Positions 1 to 7,783 of a DNA stretch of 18,834 nt are shown here, piece after piece (the stretch's first letter is position 1; each line of letters opens with the position of its first letter). The DNA lies in NCBI GenBank assembly GCA_964532515.1, contig CAZHKH010000020.1, positions 1 through 18,834 of the forward strand, written 5' to 3'. The position numbers and the translations under genes were made by a program. The DNA is from TMED161 sp964532515. Its GTDB lineage: Bacteria > Fidelibacterota > Marinisomatia > SCGC-AAA003-L08 > D37C17. The notes beneath the pieces are model-generated. The model searched no databases. It was not told the origin of the DNA and saw nothing but the letters and a program-made list of their open reading frames with translations.

Positions 1-189
1 TGCGAAGTTTTTGGATGTGTCTGCATGGATTGTGGATTTGAGTGAGATGTCCCTTATGGCCATTGAGTTGATATAGTTCCATGCACAGAGATTACTAATT
101 TTTCAGTTTCAGGGTCTGTTGACCTTGATGGCGATGGTGTAGAGGACCCATGTTACAATGCATCCGATGGCACCTCCTCTCACTATTTT
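1..189 (+). pseudogene. Upstream coding remnant of the first secreted protein, with two in-frame TGA codons
   Basis: Reading frame 1 of the window translates from base 1 as a cysteine-rich stretch beginning CEVFGCVCMDC. This closely resembles the CEEFGCDCGDC stretch at 1183-1211 in the same gene. The frame is broken by TGA at 43-45 and TGA at 64-66, then stays open from 67 through the gene starting at 190. Aligned by eye with the internal repeat (with a one-codon gap), both TGA codons fall where the repeat has TGT (Cys). No ATG, GTG or TTG occurs in frame between 67 and 189. The residues from 67 on look like ordinary secreted beta-domain sequence containing DLDGDGVEDPC. The true start is therefore upstream of the window. 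The two TGAs are either point mutations, sequence errors near an assembly edge, or recoding; mutation or error is more likely. Confidence 0.6.
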
Positions 190-2601
190 ATGCTTTCATG
201 GGAAGGTGATTGTCCTGTTACTGATATTTATTGGGGCGTGGACTCTCCATATGAGAATGGAGGAAACTTTGGAACGTTCCCTGGTCCAACACTATTGTTC
301 TATGGATTTGGCCCAAATGAAGCCTATCAGTTTGTGGTGGCCAATTCAAGTCAATCTCCTCCAGTTGAATCTGCCGTAGCTGAAGCAGCTACCGGTCCAG
401 AGGATTGTGCATCTGATAGTGTTCCATGCGATGAGCAACCAGGTATGGTAGATGATTGCTCAGGTGATGGTGATTGCTGCCCTGAATCGTGGATTGGTGA
501 TGGCTATCCAGATTGCGAAGATCAGCAGTATGGCTGTGATTTGACATGCTATGATAATGATGGTGGTGACTGTGGTGGATTTATGTCAAATAATAGCAGC
601 TCATATGAAGAGAAATTTAGCTATTTAAATCAGTATAACCGTGTTTCAAGTGACTATCCATACTCAGTGACACCAGACTCTAAAGACACTGGTGAGTTGG
701 GAGATTATTCTAACGCAGGTAGCGGGAATAATCAGACACGTGAAGAGGTTTTATCATATAATATCTATATGGGAACTATTTCAGGAGATTATGCGCATGT
801 TGGAAACACAAGTGCAGAAACGTTTAGCTACACGGTTTCCAGTTTAGAGAATGGTACTGAGTATTTCTTTGTGGCAACGGCTGTTTATGAAGGGATTGAT
901 GGGAATGATCTTGAATCTCCATATTCAAATGAAGCCTCTGCTACACCGGTTCCATTTGAGGCTCCAGTTCCAGAGAATCTAGAAGCCTCTCCAGGTGATA
1001 CTGAAGTAGTATTGAATTGGGATGAGGTTGTGGTTCAGCTTGGTCCTGGTGATGAGTGTGACCTTGGAGGCGGAGCAACTGGAATGCTAGACTGTCAGGA
1101 CATTTGCTTTGATCCAACTCTTCTAAGTTGGGTTGGCGATGGCTTCTGTGATGATGGAACTTTTGGAGTCTACTTTACCTGTGAGGAGTTTGGATGTGAC
1201 TGCGGCGACTGTGAAGGCGTTGAGTGTGATGATCCAAATGGATACTGTGATAGAGCAGACAACAATCCTTCAGGAGAGTCAAAAGAGTTTTATAATGGTA
1301 CACCACACACAAATGATCGTGAAGAAGATTTTGTGGGTTATAATGTTTACAGATCATCCACAAGTGGCGGTGACTATGCTCTGGTAGCAAATGTGTTGGG
1401 TGAGGTTGACACCTATACAGACACTGGATTAACAAATGGTGATATGTATTACTATGTAGTGACATCACAGTTTGAAGAGACAGAGTCTGCATATTCAAAT
1501 GAAGCCTCTGCCCAGCCAATGGACTTTATTCAGCTTAGTATGAGCGATGTTGATGGGGTTTACGCTGCAGGCGATACATTTGATGTCACAATTTCATGGG
1601 AAAATCCTTCAACGGTAGCAGGAATTCAGTTGGTACTTGAGGACCTCCCTGAATCAGTGACGATGACTAATGTTGAAGGACTTGGTGTTTTAGCATCAGA
1701 GGATCTAAATAGTTTCAGCTCTGATTTTAATGGAGTGGCGACGATACTTTGGTTTAGCTTAACTGGAGCAACACTTGATGCTGGCAGTGGAGACATCATA
1801 AAAGTTACATTTGAAGTGAATGCTGATGCCGGCTGTGGTAGTTTTGACCTTAATTTCTCAGATGATGCGACAGGAACGGTATTTTCTGATAGTAATGGTC
1901 TTGCCTATTTCTGGGAAGGTGAGGGACAGAGTATCTCTACCGCGTGCGATGCAAATCTATCAATGGTTCAGGTTTCAGATACTGTATTTGAGGTACATAT
2001 GACCAATACAGTTGATGTAGCTGGATTCCAGTTTGACCTTGTTGATAGTCCAGATAATTTCTCAATTGATTCTGCATCAGAAACAGATAGAACAGATGGA
2101 TACATGGTCAGTGCAAATGCAAGTGGTACTGTGATTGCATTTTCTCTTACTGGAGCTACAATTGCACCAGGAAGTGGGGCAATAGTTGAGATTACAGCCG
2201 ATAGTTCAGTAGATGATACAGAAGTGTGTTTTGAAAATATTGTTCTCTCTGATCCATCTGGCATTGAGATAGAAGCTGGATCTGAGTGTATTACATTCAG
2301 TCATGACCTAGATAATGATGAGATGGAAGTTCCTCAGGAATTTTCTATAAGTAAAATCTATCCAAATCCATTTAATCCAAGTACTACCATTGAGTGGACA
2401 ATGAAGGATTTTGGAAGTCATCGACTAGATGTATATAATACAAATGGTCAGCTAGTGGAAGTAATTAGCCAAGGATATGCAGCTCCTGGTTATAAGCAGA
2501 GCACATGGGATGCAAATAACCACGCCTCTGGTATCTATATTATCAGATTAGTGGTTGATAATAATCTTGTTAGCTCTAACAAGGTAATGCTTGTTAAATA
2601 A
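190..2601 (+). CDS. Large secreted multidomain protein with FN3, cysteine-rich inserts, cohesin-like domains and a T9SS-type C-terminal domain (5' end missing)
   Basis: A 803-residue open segment that is the 3' part of a longer gene. ATG190 lacks a ribosome binding site and the frame is open from 67, so 190 is only the first available Met. Residues about 76-131 are Cys/Asp-rich and Notch/LNR-like. Residues about 186-254 form the C-terminal half of a fibronectin type III (FN3) domain. A second FN3 (about 258-445) has a similar Cys-rich block inserted at about 287-354. Two cohesin-like beta domains follow (about 447-585 and 586-705), each with a FSLTGAT motif. The C-terminal domain (712-803) carries YPNPFNP at 724-730 and ends in KVMLVK, as in cargo sorted by type IX secretion-like systems. 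The protein is probably exported and attached to or released from the cell surface. No catalytic domain is visible, so an adhesive or structural role is inferred. It ends with TAA, 103 bases before the next start. Confidence 0.8.
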   Translation: MLSWEGDCPVTDIYWGVDSPYENGGNFGTFPGPTLLFYGFGPNEAYQFVVANSSQSPPVESAVAEAATGPEDCASDSVPCDEQPGMVDDCSGDGDCCPESWIGDGYPDCEDQQYGCDLTCYDNDGGDCGGFMSNNSSSYEEKFSYLNQYNRVSSDYPYSVTPDSKDTGELGDYSNAGSGNNQTREEVLSYNIYMGTISGDYAHVGNTSAETFSYTVSSLENGTEYFFVATAVYEGIDGNDLESPYSNEASATPVPFEAPVPENLEASPGDTEVVLNWDEVVVQLGPGDECDLGGGATGMLDCQDICFDPTLLSWVGDGFCDDGTFGVYFTCEEFGCDCGDCEGVECDDPNGYCDRADNNPSGESKEFYNGTPHTNDREEDFVGYNVYRSSTSGGDYALVANVLGEVDTYTDTGLTNGDMYYYVVTSQFEETESAYSNEASAQPMDFIQLSMSDVDGVYAAGDTFDVTISWENPSTVAGIQLVLEDLPESVTMTNVEGLGVLASEDLNSFSSDFNGVATILWFSLTGATLDAGSGDIIKVTFEVNADAGCGSFDLNFSDDATGTVFSDSNGLAYFWEGEGQSISTACDANLSMVQVSDTVFEVHMTNTVDVAGFQFDLVDSPDNFSIDSASETDRTDGYMVSANASGTVIAFSLTGATIAPGSGAIVEITADSSVDDTEVCFENIVLSDPSGIEIEAGSECITFSHDLDNDEMEVPQEFSISKIYPNPFNPSTTIEWTMKDFGSHRLDVYNTNGQLVEVISQGYAAPGYKQSTWDANNHASGIYIIRLVVDNNLVSSNKVMLVK

Positions 2602-2610
2602 TGTGATTTA

Positions 2611-2690
2611 GTTAACATCTGTTAACAAAAAGACATAATAACTTCCTCTGGTGATGAATATTGATTTCATTGTCAGAGGAAGTTTATTTG
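2611..2690 (+). terminator. Hairpin between the two secreted-protein genes, possible weak terminator
   Basis: Bases 2641-2650 (ACTTCCTCTG) and 2674-2683 (CAGAGGAAGT) are perfect inverted repeats. One further A-T pair (2640/2684) gives an 11-bp stem with a 23-base loop, followed by a short T-rich run (2684-2689). Upstream, GTTAAC occurs twice (2611-2616 and 2621-2626) and could form a small second stem. The T-run is weak for a classic terminator. The ribosome binding site of the next gene (AAGGAG, 2691-2696) lies just after the stem, so the hairpin could instead protect the mRNA end or modulate translation. The stem is seen directly; its function is inferred. Confidence 0.45.
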
Positions 2691-2704
2691 AAGGAGATAT
2701 TTTT

Positions 2705-5254
2705 ATGATTAAGAGACTTATTACATTGATGCTTTTTTCATCAGTTTTTGGTCAATTTGAAGTTACAATCAACTCAACAGGAGAAAGTCATCTGGTAGTT
2801 TTCTTAGATTCTGTTACTGGTTTAGATATTGGAGATCAAATTGGTGTTTTTGATTCAGCTGGAGTTCTTGAAAGCTGTATTCCAGAAGATGGCTGTAACA
2901 CTAGTACAGATGTGCAGTACGGCGAGGTACTAGTTGGTGCTGGAGTGTGGAACGGTGAAGCCAATGAACAAGGCACGGTATTGGATATTGCAGCAATTAT
3001 GTCCCTAGATTTATCTGATTTTAATGGTCCAATACTTAATGGAGCAGTGGATGGAAACCCTGTCATAATAAAAGTCTACGATGAAAGTGAAAATATTGTC
3101 CTTGATACTGAGTTAGTTATTGATAATGGAGGAGAGTTTGGTGATTTTTTTACGGTTATTTCAGAATTAGAGATTAATTATCCTGACCCAGTTTATGGAT
3201 GCTTGGATTCTGAAGCTTGTAATTTTAATTCTGAAGCCAATACAGATGATGGCTCCTGTCTGTATGATGATTGTGCAGGTGAGTGTGGTGGAGAAGCAGA
3301 GGTTGATGATTGTGGTGTGTGTGATGGGGATGGATCAACTTGTGAGGTGTATATAGAATTAGAGCTTACTACAACTCTTGATGAGATTATAGAAGACGAA
3401 GAAGAACTTCAAGAATTTGAAGAAGATTTTGAAAGTTATATGGAAGTTGAGCTTGGGTTACCTGATGGAACCGTTGAGGTTACAAATATAGAGTTTTCTG
3501 AGACAAGAGATGTTGAGGTTACCATAGACTTTACGGTAACTCTAACTGAAGAAGAATTAGCTGAAACTGATTTTGACCCTGAAACAGCTGAAGAAGATAT
3601 TGAGAGTACTGTTTCAGAAGTTGAGGAAGAAATTGAAGAGGGATTACCAGAATTTGTTGAAGGATGCACAGATGAAGATGCCGACAACTATAATTCAGAT
3701 GCAAATGTAGATGATGGGTCATGCGAGTACCCTGCGCAAGCGCCTGAAGAATTTACCTATAATTCATCAACCCTCCAGGCATTTTACTTTGTCATAGATG
3801 CAAATATTGATGGTGAATCACTTGAAATTGGTCAGGACTATATTGCGACATTTAATGGTGATATATGTGTAGGAAATATTGCTTGGGATGGTGCATATAC
3901 AACAGTCCCAGCGATGGGTTCTGATGGAGAAGATTATTCTGCTGGATATCTAACAACTGGAGACATCCCAACATTTAAAATATATGATGCATCTGAAAAT
4001 ATTATTATTGATGCGTGTCCAGAGAGTGAAGCAAGCTTAGGGTTTTCCAATTTAGAATTTATTGATATTGATATGCTTGTTGGAAATCAGAGTTGTACGA
4101 CTTCATATAGCATCGAAATGCATTATGGTGCAAACCTAGTAAGTTTTCATGCACTTCCAGAAGATGTGTCAGTTGGAAATGTCATGGAATCTCTTGGCGA
4201 TGCTGTGACAGGCGTGATAGGCGAAGGTGTTGCAGCCAGCCCAAACCCGGTTCTTGGTTGGGTTGGAAGTCTATCTGAGATTGAACGCACATCTGGATAT
4301 TGGATTAAGCTAAATAGTGCAATGCCAATAGAAATTATCGATGCCATACCATCAGATCCAGAGCTATTATACAATCTGCATTACGGTGCAAATTTAATAT
4401 CATTTCCAATTCCTGGGTCAGTTGGAATTGGTGATGGTATCCCTGATGATGTAGAAGAATTTTTTACAGGTGTTATTGGTGAGGGCGTCGCCGCTAGTCC
4501 AAACCCAGTTCTTGGATGGGTTGGTAGTTTAAGTGAGTTTGAAGGCACAAAGGGATACTGGGCTAAGGTAGATGCTGGATTTGATTTTTCTTATGATTTA
4601 TCTAACGCATCAAGCGATAGAACTACTACAAATGAACAGCCAGATACCCCATATGAATTTACTCAGTCTACTGAGCAGGCATTCTATTTTATTGAAGATA
4701 CAGATGCTGACATAAAAAATGGAGATTGGATTTTAGCGTACAATAATGGAGTGTTAGTTGGATCGAGACAGTGGAATGGATTATTTACAGATATCCCAGC
4801 AATGGGATATGATGGAATGTCCACTTCTGGATATTGTCAGGTTGGAGATGTCCCTCAGCTTGTATGGATTGATTCTGATGGGGATGAGCATTTATTAACT
4901 GGAGAAATTCCTGCTTGGTCAAATAATGAGCTATATCATATTACACTAGAGTTAGATTCTGATGGTTTATATCCAACTGAATATAATTTAATTCAGAATT
5001 ATCCAAATCCATTTAATCCAAGTACAACGATTTTATTTTCTATTCCTTCTGATGATCATATAATGATTAATGTGTATGATATATCTGGAAAATTAATAAA
5101 CACATTAATTAATAATAAAATAAATCGTGGAAATCACAGTGTGTCCTGGAATGGGAAAGATATTAATGGATTAGATGTTTCTTCTGGTCTATATGTATAT
5201 ACTCTCCATGGAAAGGATGTATCGTTAAGTGGAAAAATGATGTTAATGAAATAA
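2705..5254 (+). CDS. Secreted multidomain surface protein with signal peptide, repeated beta modules, acidic domain and T9SS-type C-terminal domain
   Basis: An ATG at 2651 is in frame, but ATG2705 is the better start. It has AAGGAG 8 bases upstream and begins directly with a signal peptide (MIKRLITLMLFSSVFG, cleavage near residue 16). The result is 849 residues. In order: a beta module (about 20-140); a calcium-loop-like Cys module (about 165-184) followed by a CGVCDGDG stretch (to about 215); a very acidic domain (about 217-317); a second Cys module (about 319-340); a second beta module with QAFYF (about 346-460); two tandem copies of a YGANLxSF...GYW module (about 475-640); a third beta module (about 646-750); and a C-terminal sorting domain with YPNPFNP at 766-772, ending KMMLMK. 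No catalytic residues were recognised. It is likely exported by the same T9SS-like route as the preceding protein and displayed at the surface. It ends just before a strong terminator. Function unknown; export assignment is firm. Confidence 0.88.
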   Translation: MIKRLITLMLFSSVFGQFEVTINSTGESHLVVFLDSVTGLDIGDQIGVFDSAGVLESCIPEDGCNTSTDVQYGEVLVGAGVWNGEANEQGTVLDIAAIMSLDLSDFNGPILNGAVDGNPVIIKVYDESENIVLDTELVIDNGGEFGDFFTVISELEINYPDPVYGCLDSEACNFNSEANTDDGSCLYDDCAGECGGEAEVDDCGVCDGDGSTCEVYIELELTTTLDEIIEDEEELQEFEEDFESYMEVELGLPDGTVEVTNIEFSETRDVEVTIDFTVTLTEEELAETDFDPETAEEDIESTVSEVEEEIEEGLPEFVEGCTDEDADNYNSDANVDDGSCEYPAQAPEEFTYNSSTLQAFYFVIDANIDGESLEIGQDYIATFNGDICVGNIAWDGAYTTVPAMGSDGEDYSAGYLTTGDIPTFKIYDASENIIIDACPESEASLGFSNLEFIDIDMLVGNQSCTTSYSIEMHYGANLVSFHALPEDVSVGNVMESLGDAVTGVIGEGVAASPNPVLGWVGSLSEIERTSGYWIKLNSAMPIEIIDAIPSDPELLYNLHYGANLISFPIPGSVGIGDGIPDDVEEFFTGVIGEGVAASPNPVLGWVGSLSEFEGTKGYWAKVDAGFDFSYDLSNASSDRTTTNEQPDTPYEFTQSTEQAFYFIEDTDADIKNGDWILAYNNGVLVGSRQWNGLFTDIPAMGYDGMSTSGYCQVGDVPQLVWIDSDGDEHLLTGEIPAWSNNELYHITLELDSDGLYPTEYNLIQNYPNPFNPSTTILFSIPSDDHIMINVYDISGKLINTLINNKINRGNHSVSWNGKDINGLDVSSGLYVYTLHGKDVSLSGKMMLMK
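4208..4279 (+). repeat. Coding repeat, copy 1 (24 residues, TGVIGEGVAASPNP...)
   Basis: Encodes residues 502-525 of the second secreted protein, from TGVIGEG to VGSLSE. All 24 residues are identical to those encoded at 4466-4537, yet 15 of the 24 codons differ synonymously. It sits in a larger duplicated module that starts with YGANLxSF and ends with GYW. Confidence 0.9.
4466..4537 (+). repeat. Coding repeat, copy 2 (24 residues, TGVIGEGVAASPNP...)
   Basis: Encodes residues 588-611 of the second secreted protein and matches copy 1 (4208-4279) at every amino acid, with 15 synonymous codon differences. The flanking residues differ (DAV before copy 1, EFF before copy 2). The segment is therefore specifically conserved rather than freshly duplicated. 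Confidence 0.9.
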
Positions 5255-5279
5255 ATAATTAACAGCAAATTAGAACTTT

Positions 5280-5310
5280 AAAAAAAGCGAAGATTATCTT
5301 CGCTTTTTTT
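5280..5310. terminator. Strong bidirectional Rho-independent terminator
   Basis: Seven A (5280-5286), then a perfect GCGAAGA / TCTTCGC stem (5287-5293 and 5297-5303) around a TTA loop, then seven T (5304-5310). The A and T tracts make it functional in both directions. It terminates the secreted-protein gene on the + strand and the transporter/dehydrogenase operon on the - strand. The - strand gene's TAA (5311-5309) lies inside the tract. Confidence 0.95.
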
Positions 5311-6910
5311 ATTTCTCTATAACATTCCCAGGATTTAACAAAAATTTCGGATCAAAACCCTCTTTACATTTCTTCACTTGATTTGCAGCGGCATTTCCAT
5401 AGCATTCAATAAAGTCTTGTCGCTTTCTTTTACCTGTTCCATGCTCAGCAGAGTAAACCCCACCAAGTTTAGAAGATAGTTGGATAATTTTATGATAACA
5501 ATCAATTGCATCTTTCTCGTTATCTGAATTTGGTATTAAATGAAAATGAAGATGGCAGTCACCTAAATGCCCAAACAATAAATAATCAATATTATTATCC
5601 TGAATTAATGTGTGTGTTTCTTTGATAAATTTACTGAATGACTCTGGAGGGACAATAGTATCTGTAATAATACTTTTTATTTTATATTCTTTTGCCTTTT
5701 GAAGTGCATTTGCAGGCATTGAATGTCTAGCTTCAAAAAATGTTTTCCAACTACGAGGCTCATTAAGTGATAAAATTTGTTCATCTTTAGTGATGTATTC
5801 AAGATTCATTAAAATATCATACCATTTTTCAATAATAGAGTCTATTTCTTCGTTATATATGGGAATTTGAACATAAACTCCAACAGTAAAATCATAATCA
5901 AATAAATATTCTTGATGAATCATATAGGATGAACAATTTTCCCCAAAATATTCAAAGCCAGATAAAGTGCTCATATCCCCCGACAAATAATTGCTAAAAT
6001 CTAAATAAAGTCTAAGAGCATCATTTTCATTTTTTAGTTTTATAAATAAATTTAAATAATCTGAGGGTCTATCTTCAAGATTGAGCGTCGCACTAACAAT
6101 ACAGCCAAAAAGTCCCTCACTTCCAACAATAAGATCAATAAAATCTATTATTCCATCTGATGCTGAAAAGGGCCCACTTGCATTCTTTATTTCTACCCTA
6201 TCATATGTAGGGATTACAACTTTGGTTTTATCGCCATTTGAATAATTAATAATAAATTCACCATCTTTGGAAATATATTGTTCTCTATTTGCTTTTATAA
6301 TTTCTCCATTTGAGAGAATAATTTCAAAACCACTAACCCAATATCTCATGGCACCTTTTTCACCAGGAGTAAACCCTGATGCATTACATGATATTGCTCC
6401 TCCCAGCATCGCTTCCTTTCTGCTTGTTGGATCAACCGGAAATATTAGTTTTTGCTTTGATTCATTAAGGACATAGTCGCGTATTTCTTCAAGGTATACT
6501 CCAGGAGATGCTGTTATTTTTTTATTTTGAATATCTATGCTATCGATGGAATTTATTTGAGAAATAGATAAAATGATTCCACCTAGGGGTGTGGCACTAC
6601 CGGTTAAATTTGTTCTACCCGCAGAGATTGTAATTGGAATTTTTAATAGATTACACAATTTCATTACAATCGAACATTCCAACGTATTTTTAGGTCTACA
6701 TAGAGCATCTGCATAACCAGGCATATTTGACCAGTCATGATCAAATCCAGCAATAATATCTTTATCTAATGTTATATCAATTAAAAATTCTTTTATTAAA
6801 AATTCTGAAATTTCTTTGATGGATGGATTAGTATTAGCAAACCGATTAATTAGCTTTTGGCTATCTGAACTAATTAATGATTTAGCAGATATAATATGAG
6901 AACTAATCAT
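5309..6910 (-). CDS. FAD-linked oxidoreductase, GlcD / D-lactate or D-2-hydroxyacid dehydrogenase family
   Basis: A 533-residue flavoprotein with the two-domain layout of the GlcD/D-lactate dehydrogenase family. The N-terminal PCMH-type FAD-binding domain contains AGRTNLTGSATP (97-108), PVDPTS (158-163), GGAISCNASG (170-179) and GSEG (263-266). The C-terminal FAD-oxidase domain contains GHLGDCHLHFH (447-457), SAEHGTGK (487-494) and NPGN (526-529). His448, His455 and Glu489 match in order and approximate spacing the metal/substrate ligands known in D-2-hydroxyacid dehydrogenases. The likely reaction is oxidation of a D-2-hydroxyacid to a 2-oxoacid with electrons passed to an acceptor; the substrate cannot be read from sequence. 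No signal peptide is seen. It is the last gene of the peptide-transporter operon, starting 6 bases after the OppF-like gene. Only a weak ribosome binding site is visible, suggesting translational coupling. Family assignment firm, substrate unknown. Confidence 0.88.
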   Translation of the reverse strand: MISSHIISAKSLISSDSQKLINRFANTNPSIKEISEFLIKEFLIDITLDKDIIAGFDHDWSNMPGYADALCRPKNTLECSIVMKLCNLLKIPITISAGRTNLTGSATPLGGIILSISQINSIDSIDIQNKKITASPGVYLEEIRDYVLNESKQKLIFPVDPTSRKEAMLGGAISCNASGFTPGEKGAMRYWVSGFEIILSNGEIIKANREQYISKDGEFIINYSNGDKTKVVIPTYDRVEIKNASGPFSASDGIIDFIDLIVGSEGLFGCIVSATLNLEDRPSDYLNLFIKLKNENDALRLYLDFSNYLSGDMSTLSGFEYFGENCSSYMIHQEYLFDYDFTVGVYVQIPIYNEEIDSIIEKWYDILMNLEYITKDEQILSLNEPRSWKTFFEARHSMPANALQKAKEYKIKSIITDTIVPPESFSKFIKETHTLIQDNNIDYLLFGHLGDCHLHFHLIPNSDNEKDAIDCYHKIIQLSSKLGGVYSAEHGTGKRKRQDFIECYGNAAANQVKKCKEGFDPKFLLNPGNVIEK

Positions 6911-6916
6911 TTATTA

Positions 6917-7783
6917 TTAACTTAATTCTTTACGTTTTTTTATACGCTCTTCTCGTCCATCTGGATTTGGTTGGGGGATAGCCGCAAGAAGTGTTTTCGT
7001 ATATTGGTGCTCTGGATGATTGAAAATTTGTTCTGTAGTATTCAACTCAACAATTTCACCTAGGTACATTACTCCAATATCAGAGCACATATGATTTACC
7101 ACTGATAAATCATGTGCAATAAATAAAATAGTTAAATTAAATTCATCCTGAAGGTCCATCATTAGATTGATGACTTGGGCTTGTATTGATACGTCTAGAG
7201 CAGATACTGGTTCATCTGCAATAATAATTTTTGGCTCTGTAGCTAGTGCTCGTGCAATTCCTATTCTTTGTCTTTGTCCACCAGAAAATTCATGTGGATA
7301 TCTACTTGATTGCTCTGTAGATAAACCTACTTTTTTCAGTAGCCAATCAATTTTATCCTTTTTTTCTTCTTCTGATAGGTTTGTATGTATATCAAGGGGC
7401 TCTTTAATAATATCTTTAACAATCATTCGAGGATTAAGCGATGAAAACGGATCTTGAAAAATCATTTGTAGCATTGGTCTATATTCTAATATTTCTCTTT
7501 TATTTAATGATAAAAGATCGATGTAAGTATCATTTATTCTTAACAAAATTTCACCAGTAACCCTTACATCTGGAGCAGTTAATTTAAGAACATTTAATAT
7601 TGCCTTTCCTAATGTAGATTTTCCAGAACCAGACTCGCCAACAATTCCCATGGTTGTTCCTTCGGAGATATCTACATGCAAATTTTTAACAGCATGAACA
7701 TGTGAAACTTCTCTCTGTAGAATTCCTCCAAAGAGTGGAAATTCAACATTTAAATTTCTAATTTTGAGAATTGGTTTATCCAT
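6917..7783 (-). CDS. Oligopeptide ABC transporter ATP-binding protein, OppF/DppF-like
   Basis: A 288-residue ABC ATPase with every core motif intact: Walker A GESGSGKST (49-57), Q-loop Gln110 in MIFQDPFSSLNP, signature FSGGQRQR (166-173), Walker B IIIADEP (187-192) and H-loop His224. Partial oligo_HPY-type sequence (EHQYTKTLLAAIPQPNP) follows near the C-terminus. The usual Cys-containing tail is absent, so the protein is shorter than typical OppF (about 330 residues). It would pair with the OppD-like ATPase encoded just upstream on the same strand to power the two permeases. Its ATG (7783-7781) overlaps the end of the OppD-like frame by 8 bases, implying coupled translation. Given the damaged partner ATPase, this may be the only fully competent ATPase of the operon. 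The split between OppF and DppF naming, and hence substrate, is not resolved. Confidence 0.92.
   Translation of the reverse strand: MDKPILKIRNLNVEFPLFGGILQREVSHVHAVKNLHVDISEGTTMGIVGESGSGKSTLGKAILNVLKLTAPDVRVTGEILLRINDTYIDLLSLNKREILEYRPMLQMIFQDPFSSLNPRMIVKDIIKEPLDIHTNLSEEEKKDKIDWLLKKVGLSTEQSSRYPHEFSGGQRQRIGIARALATEPKIIIADEPVSALDVSIQAQVINLMMDLQDEFNLTILFIAHDLSVVNHMCSDIGVMYLGEIVELNTTEQIFNHPEHQYTKTLLAAIPQPNPDGREERIKKRKELS

Noticed and set aside
158..379. 73-residue plus-strand ORF near the start
   Set aside because: Overlaps the secreted protein frame, which has clear domain content; no supporting ribosome binding site or family.
1175..1519. 114-residue minus-strand ORF
   Set aside because: Antisense shadow of the secreted protein gene, His/Leu-rich low-complexity translation, no ribosome binding site.
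2651..2704. Upstream ATG start (2651) for the second secreted protein
   Set aside because: It lies in the hairpin loop, adds residues before a good signal peptide, and lacks a ribosome binding site; ATG2705 has AAGGAG at proper spacing.
3436..3687. 83-residue Ser-rich minus-strand ORF
   Set aside because: Antisense of the Glu-rich acidic domain; Ser/Val richness is a codon mirror effect.
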